Part shown: piece by piece, positions 8,907 through 16,801 of the stretch
Layout of the letters: the number at the start of each line of letters is the position of its first letter
Numbering within the stretch: the stretch's first letter is position 1
Origin: Desulfovibrionaceae bacterium
GTDB lineage: Bacteria > Desulfobacterota > Desulfovibrionia > Desulfovibrionales > Desulfovibrionaceae
Assembly (NCBI GenBank): GCA_910575755.1
Contig: CAJTFO010000004.1
Location: forward strand, 140,494-204,493
Direction of reading: 5' to 3'
DNA length: 64,000 nt
Position numbers and translations under genes: made by a program
Notes under the pieces: model-generated
Databases searched by the model: none
The model's input: the letters and a program-made list of their open reading frames with translations, nothing else
Told to the model about the DNA's origin: nothing

Positions 8907-10241
8907 TCAAGCGTCGGCCGCGTCATCTCCGTCCAGCACCAGCACATGTGCGTAGCGGCCGCTTTTGCGGGCCTGTTCCGCCAGCGCCGCGCCTTCCTTC
9001 CGGCAGCGGGGGCAGGCGTGACGGGGAATCAGCAGGCAGAGGGAACGCTCCACCCGCTCCGAGCTGGTTTCCATGCGCCCCAGGCCGGAACAGTCGGCGC
9101 AGAGCCGCCAGGCTTCGCGCTGGCTTTCGCGCAGCATGTCCGTATCATAAAAAATATGCTTGCGCCGCACCCACCAGCCGTCTTCCTCCCGACCTTCGGC
9201 GGGTTGCGCCGGGGGGTGGCGGTACAGTTCCACCATCTGATCGCAGAGTTCGGCAATGTACCGGCCCGTTTCGGACCGCTGGCGGGTGGACTCCAATGTG
9301 CGGCCCGGTTCGCGGATGTCTCCGGCGGACAGCCCGGCCAGGGCCAGACAGATGGCCAGATTGACGTAAGGCAGCGCGCCCCGGATGGAGTAGCCGCCTT
9401 CCAGCACGGCTATGTCCGGATTCAGGGCCGCGTTGAGCGCCGCATAGCCCTGGGCCGAAAGACGCATATGAGCCAGCGGGTCAGTGAAGTGATTGTCCTG
9501 CCCGGCGGAATTGATGACCAGATCAGGCCTGAACTCGGCCAGGATGGGCAGCACGGCATGCTCAATGGCGTACAGATAACCCTCGTCCGAGGTTTCCGGC
9601 GGCAGGGGTATGTTGATATTCCGGCCCAGAGCTGCCGGGCCGCCGCATTCCTGTGGAAAGCCGGTTCCGGGGTAAAGCGTGCGACCGTCCTGATGCAGGG
9701 AGATGAACAGGGTATGCGGGTCGTTCCAGAACACGTCCTGACTGCCGTCGCCGTGGTGCACATCCGTATCCACAATGGCAATGCGCAGGGGTCGCCCGTC
9801 GGGGTGGGGATAGTGATCGCGAATATACTCCACCATCACGGCTTCATTGTTGATATTGCAGAAGCCGCGGTTGCCGTGGACCACGCGCATGGCGTGGTGG
9901 CCTGGCGGACGCACCAGGGCAAAGGCCCTGTCCTCTTTTTTTTCCAGTACCAGACGCGCGGCGGCAATGGCCCCGCCGGCCGCGGCCAGATGGGAATCCG
10001 TACTCACCGCGCCCACCGAGGGCAGGCAGAAATGGGCGCGCGCCAGTTGGGCATGGCTGGCAAAGGAAGGCCGGTATTCGCTGATGCCGGGAATGTCGAA
10101 AAGCCCTTCCTCCTGCAACTGGTCGCGGGTGTAGAGCAGGCGTTCCTCGCGCTCTGGATGCGTGGCTGAAATGGCCCAGTCAAAGGCCGGAAAAAAGACC
10201 ACCCCCAGACGACGGGTGGCCGCAAGAGGCTCAGCGCTCAT
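8907..10241 (-). CDS. Histone deacetylase/acetylpolyamine amidohydrolase family protein with C-terminal zinc-ribbon-like tail
   Basis: Predicted 444 aa. The arginase/deacetylase fold signature is intact: VRPPGHHA, the metal site IVDTDVHHGDG and the second metal ligand region NSAGQDNHFTDPLAHM. About 100 residues follow the deacetylase domain and contain two CxxC pairs (CADC and CPRC) suggestive of a zinc ribbon. Bacterial members deacetylate small molecules, including acetylpolyamines and acetoin-linked targets. The gene lies just upstream of the two carboxynorspermidine enzymes on the same strand, so a polyamine deacetylase role is a fair inference. The start ATG at 10241 overlaps the end of the 114-residue gene by 11 bases, indicating coupling. 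Confidence 0.85.
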   Translation of the reverse strand: MSAEPLAATRRLGVVFFPAFDWAISATHPEREERLLYTRDQLQEEGLFDIPGISEYRPSFASHAQLARAHFCLPSVGAVSTDSHLAAAGGAIAAARLVLEKKEDRAFALVRPPGHHAMRVVHGNRGFCNINNEAVMVEYIRDHYPHPDGRPLRIAIVDTDVHHGDGSQDVFWNDPHTLFISLHQDGRTLYPGTGFPQECGGPAALGRNINIPLPPETSDEGYLYAIEHAVLPILAEFRPDLVINSAGQDNHFTDPLAHMRLSAQGYAALNAALNPDIAVLEGGYSIRGALPYVNLAICLALAGLSAGDIREPGRTLESTRQRSETGRYIAELCDQMVELYRHPPAQPAEGREEDGWWVRRKHIFYDTDMLRESQREAWRLCADCSGLGRMETSSERVERSLCLLIPRHACPRCRKEGAALAEQARKSGRYAHVLVLDGDDAADA

Positions 10242-10575
10242 CGGCGTCATCCATATTTTCAAAAATATCGGCCCCATAGCGGGCCTCGGAAACCATTCTG
10301 CCGAAAAAACCCTGGGCCAGGGCATAGGCCAGGTTGCTTTCCGCCACGGCGGCGAACAAAAGGCCGTCCTGGTCATGGAGAACGAACAGGCCGCCCTGGC
10401 CTTCGTTGCGGCGGAATACCGCGCAATGCAGCAGGCCGGGATCGCCCATGCGGCTGACGGCCTCATGACCGGCGGGATGCGCGCCCTGCGCCGCAAGCCC
10501 TTCCAGAGCGCCGTCCTGGCGCGGCTCAAAACGCAGCCGGTTTCCGTCCACATGAATGGTGTACATTTCGCTCAT
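10231..10575 (-). CDS. Conserved-looking small protein of unknown function coupled to the deacetylase gene
   Basis: A 114 aa protein, not recognised. It starts MSEMYTIHVDGNRLRF behind an AAGGAG site and ends DIFENMDDADER. The composition is mixed with no membrane segment or signal peptide; a central stretch (GQGGLFVLHDQDGLLFAAVAES) looks like beta structure. Its stop overlaps the start of the deacetylase gene by 11 bases, so the two are translated together. It lies 32 bases downstream of tmk. Codon use is like the neighbours, and the overlap supports a real gene. Confidence 0.7.
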   Translation of the reverse strand: MSEMYTIHVDGNRLRFEPRQDGALEGLAAQGAHPAGHEAVSRMGDPGLLHCAVFRRNEGQGGLFVLHDQDGLLFAAVAESNLAYALAQGFFGRMVSEARYGADIFENMDDADER

Positions 10576-10607
10576 GCCAGGCTCCTTCCGGGACATTCCG
10601 GATTCTT

Positions 10608-11261
10608 TCAGTCCAACCCCCTGCCCCGCCGCCGCAGCGAGGCCTCCACGGCCGAAAGACATTGCAGCATCACGTCTTCGGGCGGCTGAGCCGCGTCGAT
10701 GATGGCGAAGCGTTCAGGCTCCTCGGCGGCCAGACTCCTGTAACCCTGGCGCACGCGCTCGTGAAATTCCAGACTTTCGCCGTCGAAGCGGCCTTCGGAA
10801 AGCACGGTGCCCTCTTCCCTGTTGCGCAGGCCCGCCCGCTTCAGCCCGCAGTGCACGGGCAGATCCAGCAGCAGGGTCAGATCGGGCATGAGGCCGCCGG
10901 TGGCCATCTCGTTGACGCGGCGCAGGCATTCCGTGTCCAGTCCGCGCCCATAGCCCTGATAGGCCAGGGTGGAATCCGCATAACGGTCACAGAGCACGGA
11001 CTGTCCGGCCTCCAGCGCGGGACGGATGACCTCGGCCACATGCTGGGCGCGGTCCGCCAGAAAAAGATACAGTTCGGCCCGGATAGAAAGACCGCGCGTG
11101 CGGGCGTCCAGCAGGATGGGCCGCAGGCTGCGGCCCAGAACGCAGCCGCCCGGCTCACGGGTGAGCAGGGGGTCATGCCCGAGGCCTTGCAGGTGTTCGG
11201 CCAGCAGGCGCTGGGCTGTGGACTTTCCCGAACCTTCTATACCTTCAAAAGAGATAAACAT
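10608..11261 (-). CDS. tmk: Thymidylate kinase
   Basis: A 217 aa dTMP kinase that makes dTDP for DNA synthesis. The P-loop is FEGIEGSGKST, the DRY-type motif is LCDRYADSTLAYQGYGRG, and TREPGG is the substrate-binding loop. The start at 11261 overlaps the end of the upstream OB/HD gene by 25 bases, so the genes are coupled. In-frame upstream extension was rejected because it would run deep into that gene and break family length. Confidence 0.95.
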   Translation of the reverse strand: MFISFEGIEGSGKSTAQRLLAEHLQGLGHDPLLTREPGGCVLGRSLRPILLDARTRGLSIRAELYLFLADRAQHVAEVIRPALEAGQSVLCDRYADSTLAYQGYGRGLDTECLRRVNEMATGGLMPDLTLLLDLPVHCGLKRAGLRNREEGTVLSEGRFDGESLEFHERVRQGYRSLAAEEPERFAIIDAAQPPEDVMLQCLSAVEASLRRRGRGLD

Positions 11262-12292
11262 TCTTCCCTCATTGCCTTTTTGCGGCCCCTGGAGGGCGTC
11301 GCCCCCGCTTGTGAAGACTGTGGAGATTCCGGGGTGCGCGCGGCCCGGTACAGTGGCCGTCCCAGGGTGGCCTGCCAGGAGGTCCAGTCCTGACCTTCTT
11401 CTCCCAACTGCTCGAACAGACTCCGGCACTGGGCCATTTTGGCGTCCAGATTGTCGGCATAATGCAGGGCCAGGGCTTCGGCCGTGTGCGGCTGACGCAC
11501 CGCGCCGAACTGCAATTCGCCATGATGACTCAGAATGAGGTGCTTCAGGTGGCGTTGCAGATTCTCCTCCAGGCCGGATTTGTCCAGATGCGGGGCCAGC
11601 ATCTCCACCCCCAGCATGAGGTGGCCCAGCAGGCGGCCTTCATCCGTGTAATCATTGGCCAGACCGCCGGAAAATTCGCGAATCTTGCCGAAATCGTGAA
11701 ACAGGGCTCCGGCCAGCAGGGTCTGGCGATCAAGTTGGGGATACTGGTCCGCAATGCGGCGGCAAAGCCGGAACACGCCCAGGGTATGTTCCAGCAGCCC
11801 GCCCACATAGGCATGGTGCACGCCCTTGGCCGCCGGGCAGACCCGGAAAGCCGCGCGCAATGCCTGATTGTTGAACACGGAAAGCGCCAGCTTGCGCCAG
11901 GGCGCGTGACGGAATTCCTCTTTGCAGAGGCCCAGCAGCTCGTCCAGCATGTCGTCCAGGGGAAAGGGGCTGGCGGGCATCAGGGCGGCCTGGTCCACCG
12001 CCGCGCCCTCCTCCTCGGAGAGCGGGCGCAACTGCTCCACCGTAAGCTGGATCTGATCCCGGTACAGACCGGCGCGACCCTCGGCCCAGACCACGGAACC
12101 CACGGCTATCTCGCTGAACTCCGCGCTGAGCGGATGCCATATCTTGGCCTCCAGGCTGCCGCTGGCGTCGGCCAGGGTCAGCCGCCAGTAGGGTCCGTTG
12201 CGCGACTGGCCCTGCGCCGCCTGACTGACCACAAAAAGGCCGCGCGCCTCGGAGGCGGGGCTGATGTCTTTGACGTAACTGCCTTTTTCCAT
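11237..12292 (-). CDS. OB-fold/HD-domain protein, YhaM-type 3'-5' exoribonuclease family
   Basis: Predicted 351 aa. An N-terminal OB-fold (about residues 1-100, with KIWHPLSAEFSEIAVGSVVWAEG) is followed by an HD phosphohydrolase domain with the motif LFHDFGKIREF and upstream H residues in GVHHAYVGGLLEHTLGV. This arrangement is that of YhaM and related 3'-5' exonucleases acting on RNA or single-stranded DNA. The C-terminal 30 residues are basic and serine-rich. Start MEKGSY at 12292; longer in-frame extensions lack a ribosome site. It is the first gene of the tmk-deacetylase string and is divergent from surE. Confidence 0.85.
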   Translation of the reverse strand: MEKGSYVKDISPASEARGLFVVSQAAQGQSRNGPYWRLTLADASGSLEAKIWHPLSAEFSEIAVGSVVWAEGRAGLYRDQIQLTVEQLRPLSEEEGAAVDQAALMPASPFPLDDMLDELLGLCKEEFRHAPWRKLALSVFNNQALRAAFRVCPAAKGVHHAYVGGLLEHTLGVFRLCRRIADQYPQLDRQTLLAGALFHDFGKIREFSGGLANDYTDEGRLLGHLMLGVEMLAPHLDKSGLEENLQRHLKHLILSHHGELQFGAVRQPHTAEALALHYADNLDAKMAQCRSLFEQLGEEGQDWTSWQATLGRPLYRAARTPESPQSSQAGATPSRGRKKAMREECLSLLKV

Positions 12293-12463
12293 ATAGTATC
12301 CGCTGTCGCGCCCGCCCGGGCCGGGTGATCCGGCGCGGCGCGCTGGGTGACGATTTTTCCCGCGTCGGCCTGGCTTGCGCAAGACGGCGCGTCTGTGGAA
12401 CTTATGGTCATACTTCGTATGAACTGAGTTCTACAGAATCCCTTCTTTACGAGGTATTGTCAA

Positions 12464-13222
12464 ATGGATGTTCTGCTGACCAATGACGACGGCATCCGCG
12501 CTCCCGGCCTCCGGGCCATGTATGCGGCCCTGCGCGAAGCCGGGCACAATGTGCGCGTTGTGGCGCCCATGCGCCAGCAATCCGGCGTGGGGCACTCCCT
12601 CACGGTCTTTGAACCGCTGCGGGCCATGCAATTTGAAGAGCCCGACTTCACGGGGACAGGCGTTTACGGCACGCCTACGGACTGCGTCAAGCTGGCCCTG
12701 GGCCGCCTGCTGCCGCGCAGGCCGGATATGGTCATTTCCGGCATTAACGCCGGCCCCAATGTGGGGCCGGATATTCTTTACTCCGGCACGGTGGGCGCCG
12801 CCACGGAAGCCGCCCATGAGGAGCTGCCCAGTCTGGCCGTTTCCTACGACGACCGCCAGGGCTGCGCCGACCTGCTGCCCCAGGCCAGGCACGCCGTAGC
12901 CCTGGCGCAGCGCATCGACTGGACGCGCCTGGGCCCGCGCCGGGTCGTCAACCTCAACTATCCGGCGGGCGCGCTGGACCAGGCCAAGGGGCTGAGGGTC
13001 TGCCCGCAGACCAGCGCGGTCTGGAAAAATGTCTATCTGGAACGCTTTGACCCGCGCGGCGCGCCCTACTGGTGGCTGGAAGGCGAAATTCCGGCCCATA
13101 CCATCAACGCCGGCTCGGACAAGGACCTGCTCAACCGGGGCTACATCACCGTGACGCCGTTGCGCTTTGACTTCACGGACCAGGCTGGCCTGAAAGAACT
13201 GGAAGGCATGGAACTGGCCTGA
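12464..13222 (+). CDS. surE: 5'/3'-nucleotidase SurE
   Basis: A 252 aa stationary-phase survival nucleotidase that dephosphorylates nucleoside monophosphates. The metal-binding N-terminus VLLTNDDGIRAPGLRAM and the motif SGINAGPNVGPDILYSGTVGAA are intact. It stands alone, divergent from the OB/HD gene with about 170 bases between the two starts. Family length normal. Confidence 0.96.
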   Translation: MDVLLTNDDGIRAPGLRAMYAALREAGHNVRVVAPMRQQSGVGHSLTVFEPLRAMQFEEPDFTGTGVYGTPTDCVKLALGRLLPRRPDMVISGINAGPNVGPDILYSGTVGAATEAAHEELPSLAVSYDDRQGCADLLPQARHAVALAQRIDWTRLGPRRVVNLNYPAGALDQAKGLRVCPQTSAVWKNVYLERFDPRGAPYWWLEGEIPAHTINAGSDKDLLNRGYITVTPLRFDFTDQAGLKELEGMELA

Positions 13223-13249
13223 GTGTTTTTGCGGCCTCCACAATTCCAT

Positions 13250-13493
13250 TTACATGGAACCGCCCAAAACAGCCATCGCCAAGTCAACCATGGCGGACTT
13301 GGGAAACAACGGCCAACGTGCGCCGACATTCGGCAAACCAGCGACTCTGACGGCAATTGTTCCCTTTGATGCGGCTGTTCCGCAGATACCAGGCCTTGCC
13401 GCCAGAGGGAGACACAAACAACGAAAGCCCGCCGCCATCCGCGCATTTCTTGCGGCCCTTTTTTGGCAGGGGGAGAGTTCTAATCTTGGCCAT
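13250..13493 (-). pseudogene. Relic of a tyrosine (P4-type) integrase, N-terminal part only
   Basis: From ATG 13493 the reading starts with KIRTLPLPKKGRKK and continues CADGGGLSLFVSPSGGKAWY, matching the N-terminal arm-binding domain of P4-type integrases, which usually reads as a D/ADGGGL-L-V-P-G-K-W pattern. After about 45 codons the similarity stops and no catalytic domain (R...HxxR...Y) follows before surE. It lies 134 bases beyond the 3' end of tRNA-Ser on the same strand, the usual place for an island integrase. The rest of the 400-base gap between surE and the tRNA holds no other recognisable gene. Confidence 0.65.
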
Positions 13494-13626
13494 CTGTCAG
13501 CATGAACGGTTTCCGTGTAAAGAACTCCCCGGAACGTACAGAAACAAAAAGAAGCCCGCAACTCGCTGATATTCAACATTTTGCGGGCCGTTCTGGAACG
13601 TGTGGGAACTTGCTGGAAATATTTGA

Positions 13627-13716
13627 TGGCGGAAGGGGAGGGATTTGAACCCCCGGAAGGCTCACACCTTCAACGGTTTTCAAGACCGCCGCATTAAACC
13701 GCTCTGCCACCCTTCC
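13627..13716 (-). tRNA. tRNA-Ser (anticodon TGA), with encoded CCA
   Basis: Read on the minus strand it starts GGAAGGG and ends with the matching CCCTTCC, discriminator G and CCA. The anticodon loop is CTTGAAA, giving anticodon TGA. The long variable arm (GAAGGTGTGAGCCTTC) is typical of class II serine tRNAs, and the T-arm GGGGGTTCAAATCCCTC is normal. Total 90 bases. Confidence 0.96.
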
Positions 13717-13829
13717 ATGTATCAGCGTAAACGCAACCGGCGCATGACGCGATGACCGGATCGAAACACAGAGGCGGCGCCTCTCCTTGCCGGAATGAAG
13801 ACGCCGCCGAAAAACGCAGACAGCGCGCC

Positions 13830-14105
13830 TTACTTGATGGCGTCTTTCAGGCCCTTGCCGGGCGTAAATTTGGCGACCTTGCTGGCGGGGATGGTGATTT
13901 CCTTGCCGGTGCGGGGGTTGCGGCCCTTGCGGGCGGCGCGTTCCACAACCTTGAAGCTGCCGAAGCCGGTAAAGGTCACGGATTCACCGGCGGCCAGAGC
14001 TTCACGCAGAGAGGCCACAACGGCGTCCAGGGCTTCTTCCGCCTTGGCTTTGGTGGGCAGGCCGGCCTTGGCATGGATTTTTTCAACAAGCTCAGCTTTG
14101 GTCAT
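13830..14105 (-). CDS. hup: DNA-binding protein HU
   Basis: A 91 aa HU-family protein. It begins MTKAELVEKIHAKAG and carries the signature GFGSFKVVERAARKGRNPRTG that forms the DNA-embracing arms. HU bends and compacts the nucleoid as a dimer. A longer in-frame extension to 14255 is not needed and lacks family similarity. A promoter is predicted about 190 bases upstream. A second family member, IHF-like, is at 46722. Confidence 0.96.
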   Translation of the reverse strand: MTKAELVEKIHAKAGLPTKAKAEEALDAVVASLREALAAGESVTFTGFGSFKVVERAARKGRNPRTGKEITIPASKVAKFTPGKGLKDAIK

Positions 14106-14297
14106 GATGTTTCTCCGTTCAGAATTTTCGGGTTGCCCCGTTATGTGCCAAGTCAGCCAGCCACTCAGTGCGAATGGGGAAGAGCGCTCACGGAACGCCG
14201 GATGAACGCGTTCCTGCTCAGCAACAAGCACGGCGCGTGCCCTGGGGATTTCCATGTTGGGGCCGCAGACCTGAAGCCAACGACCATCACTTTGATT

Positions 14298-14326
14298 TTT
14301 TTAAGTAATGCCGGGGGGCATGTCAA
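14298..14326 (-). promoter_or_regulatory. Predicted sigma-70 promoter of hup
   Basis: On the minus strand TTGACA (14321-14326) is followed after 17 bases by TAAAAA (14298-14303). It gives a leader of roughly 185 bases before the HU start. The 337-base gap between murI and hup holds nothing else that I recognise. Confidence 0.5.
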
Positions 14327-14442
14327 CAGAAAAAGCGCAGAATGGCCCGTCCGCTCTGGTTTTCCCGGCGAATGCCCGCAGGTATGAAGCTGTGCGGCGC
14401 AGGCCGCATCAGGCCTGAAAGAATAACAATATCCTGTACCTA

Positions 14443-15273
14443 TCACAAATCAACAAGCTCAATGTCCGAATCTTTCAGCGGGCCGCCCAGAAAGAGGCTC
14501 CCTGTGCGGGCAAAGCGGTTTCGGTTGTCCGTGGTCATGAAACGGCGGTCGCCTGTGCGACCGCCCGCGCGCAGCAGGCCCAGGCGCGCCAGTTCTTCGT
14601 TCACGCTTGCAGCCGTGGTGGCCGCCGAGTCCACAATCCGCACCTGCGGCCCCACCACATTCTGGAGGGCGGCTTGCAGGAGAGGAAAATGCGTGCAGCC
14701 CAGCAGCAGTGTGTCCGGGCGCGGGGCGGGGGCCGCCGGGGTGAAGAGGTCTTCCAGATAGCGCCAGGCCACGCCTTCCACCAGGGGACCGTCCATCCAG
14801 CCTTCCTCCGCCATGGGCACAAAGAGCGTGCAGGCCCGGCCCCGTACATGGGCTTCCGGCCGAATGCGGGCAATGGCCCGCTGATATGCGCCGTCGGTGA
14901 TGGTGGCTTCTGTGGCGATAACCACAATTTCGCCAGTGCGGCTGGTCCGGGCTGCGGCCTGCGCGCCGGGTTCCACCACACCCAAAACCGGCAGGGGCGC
15001 GAAATGCTCGCGCAGGACGGGCAGGGCCGCGGCTGTGGCTGTGTTGCAGGCTATCACCAGCATTTTCGCCCCGTTATTCGCCAGCGTCTGGGCGGCCCGC
15101 AGGGTATAGCGAATGATGGTGTCGCGGCCCTTGGTGCCGTAAGGCAGCCGGGCCGTATCGCCCAGATAGATCAGATCCTCGGCGGGCAGGCGCGCGGCCA
15201 GGGCCTTGAGCACGGTAAGGCCGCCCACGCCTGAATCAAACAGGGCCACGGGCAGCAGAGAAGCGTCCTTCAT
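14443..15273 (-). CDS. murI: Glutamate racemase
   Basis: A 276 aa racemase making D-glutamate for peptidoglycan. The two catalytic cysteines lie in VIACNTATAAAL and LLGCTHFPLL, and the N-terminal FDSGVGGLTVL motif is intact. It follows the TauE/SafE gene on the same strand with 41 bases between them. Confidence 0.95.
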   Translation of the reverse strand: MKDASLLPVALFDSGVGGLTVLKALAARLPAEDLIYLGDTARLPYGTKGRDTIIRYTLRAAQTLANNGAKMLVIACNTATAAALPVLREHFAPLPVLGVVEPGAQAAARTSRTGEIVVIATEATITDGAYQRAIARIRPEAHVRGRACTLFVPMAEEGWMDGPLVEGVAWRYLEDLFTPAAPAPRPDTLLLGCTHFPLLQAALQNVVGPQVRIVDSAATTAASVNEELARLGLLRAGGRTGDRRFMTTDNRNRFARTGSLFLGGPLKDSDIELVDL

Positions 15274-15314
15274 GCTTGTGATCGTCCTTTACGGCGGCGG
15301 TGACGCCGCGCGGC

Positions 15315-16214
15315 TCAGAGAGCTTGGCCCAGATAGCGTGCCGCTGTAAAGAGCAAAATGCCCGCCAGCGCATATTTCAGCACCGTGCCCGGCACATGCT
15401 TCTGGCAGCGCGCGCCCAGATACATGCCGGCCATGCCGCCCAGCCCCAGCAGAAGCCCCAGCCGCCAGTCCGGAGCCACGGCCAGTCCGGAATACAGGGG
15501 AGCCAGCAGACTGTAAAAAACGACTCCGGCCACGGAGGTCAGCAGGGTTGCGAAAAGCGAGGCTCCGGCCACGGCATGCACCGGCAGGCCGAAAAAGGAA
15601 ACCAGAAAGGGGGCCATGATGGCCCCGCCGCCAATGCCGTACACGCCGCCCACCAGGCCCACCACCAGGCTGAGCAGCGCGATGCCCCGGCAGGCGATAC
15701 GGTATTCCTGCTCCTGAAAGCAGAAGGTCAGCAGGCGACTGTTCCAGGACAATACCCGGCACGCGCTCCCGTGTGGCCTGTCCCGCCGCGGCGCAATGGA
15801 GGCGGTATTTGCCTGGCGCCGCCGGGTAATGTCACGCAGCATTTTGAGGGCCACATACAGCAGCACCAGCCCGGCGAAAATCTTGAAGTGGCGCGGGTCG
15901 GGCAGCAGATTAATGCGGATCAGCGTGCCCGCGAACACGCCGGGCAGCGTGCCCAGGGCCACCATCAGGGTCAGCGGCCAGAGCAGGCGGCCTTCGCGCC
16001 AGTAGCGCCAGACACCGGCGGGACAGGCCAGCACGTTGAAAAACTGATTGGTGGCGCTGACGCTGGGATTGGTGTAGCCCAGCACGCTCATCTGAAAGGG
16101 CAGGAGCAGAAACGCGCCGGAAACTCCGCCCATGGAGGTGAAAAAGGAAACGCCCAAAGCTGCGGCAAAGGGAACAAGGGGAGAGCACTCAATGCCTGCG
16201 GTGGGAAAATACAT
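15315..16214 (-). CDS. TauE/SafE-family membrane permease (sulfite/organosulfonate exporter-like)
   Basis: A 299 aa multi-pass membrane protein with the repeated motif of the family, seen as GVSFFTSMGGVSGAFLLLPF in the first half and VVGLVGGVYGIGGGAIMAPF in the second. A basic cytoplasmic loop (about residues 125-165) separates the halves. Members export sulfite, sulfoacetate or similar anions, or have unknown anion substrates. In a sulfate reducer with Xsc in the same window a sulfur-anion role is plausible but not shown. Confidence 0.85.
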   Translation of the reverse strand: MYFPTAGIECSPLVPFAAALGVSFFTSMGGVSGAFLLLPFQMSVLGYTNPSVSATNQFFNVLACPAGVWRYWREGRLLWPLTLMVALGTLPGVFAGTLIRINLLPDPRHFKIFAGLVLLYVALKMLRDITRRRQANTASIAPRRDRPHGSACRVLSWNSRLLTFCFQEQEYRIACRGIALLSLVVGLVGGVYGIGGGAIMAPFLVSFFGLPVHAVAGASLFATLLTSVAGVVFYSLLAPLYSGLAVAPDWRLGLLLGLGGMAGMYLGARCQKHVPGTVLKYALAGILLFTAARYLGQAL

Positions 16215-16371
16215 GGCCGCCTCTCGTGTGGCTGGAGGTGAATCATGTCCGGTGGAGGCCGGTGAATACGCGCCATACAGTCATGGGTCTACCGTAAACA
16301 TGATTTCTGGTCCTGTCATCCCCGACAGCAGGCTTTCCAGACCTTGCAACGACACCACTAGATAGGTACAG

Positions 16372-16407
16372 GACATATCCAATCCTCTCAGAGGAGGTGG
16401 ATATGTC
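16372..16407. other. Stem-loop overlapping the start codon of the IS1-like relic
   Basis: Outer arms GACATATCCA and TGGATATGTC enclose inner arms TCCTCT and AGAGGA. The structure covers the GAGGAGG ribosome site and the ATG at 16403. Such hairpins at insertion-sequence starts can block translation of read-through transcripts; here it marks the left edge of the relic. Confidence 0.5.
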
Positions 16408-16693
16408 AGCATGCAAGAAGTGCGGCTCAACACACATTGCAAAAAATGGTTTTGTTCAAAAAATAATGCTATAGCTGCAAGAAATGCGGATTTGAATTTG
16501 TTGAAGGGGAGGGAAGAACAAGTGATACAATCGCCGCAAAAAAGCAATGCTTGTTCTTTTGTACCCTATGGGGAAAATTTCCTTCAATATGTGCCACTCT
16601 CAAGTATATCGGTGGATAGTCAAGGAGGGAAAAAATCGAGACTTTCACCTTTTCGATGATTTCCGAAAAAAATTTATTTTGAATTTCAAATAG
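16403..16693 (+). pseudogene. Frameshifted IS1-like InsA (zinc-ribbon/HTH) relic
   Basis: From ATG 16403 the first frame reads MSACKKCGSTHIAKNGFV; the second frame continues CYSCKKCGFEFVEGEGRTSD; the third continues LLVLLYPMGKISFNM and VYRWIVKEGKNRD to a TAG at 16691. Joined, these form the CxxC...CxxC zinc ribbon and helix-turn-helix of IS1-family InsA. At least two frameshifts make it inactive, and no InsB/DDE part follows. The region is far more AT-rich than its neighbours, a mark of foreign origin. It ends about 110 bases before cydA. Confidence 0.75.
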
Positions 16694-16801
16694 TTGAAAT
16701 ACGAATTTCATTGCAAAAACGAATGTCTCCCGATATTGGCATCCTTGCCTTTCAACCAATATCAGGCTATCAGCCTGAAAGAAGTCTTTAAGGAGGGCTT
16801 T

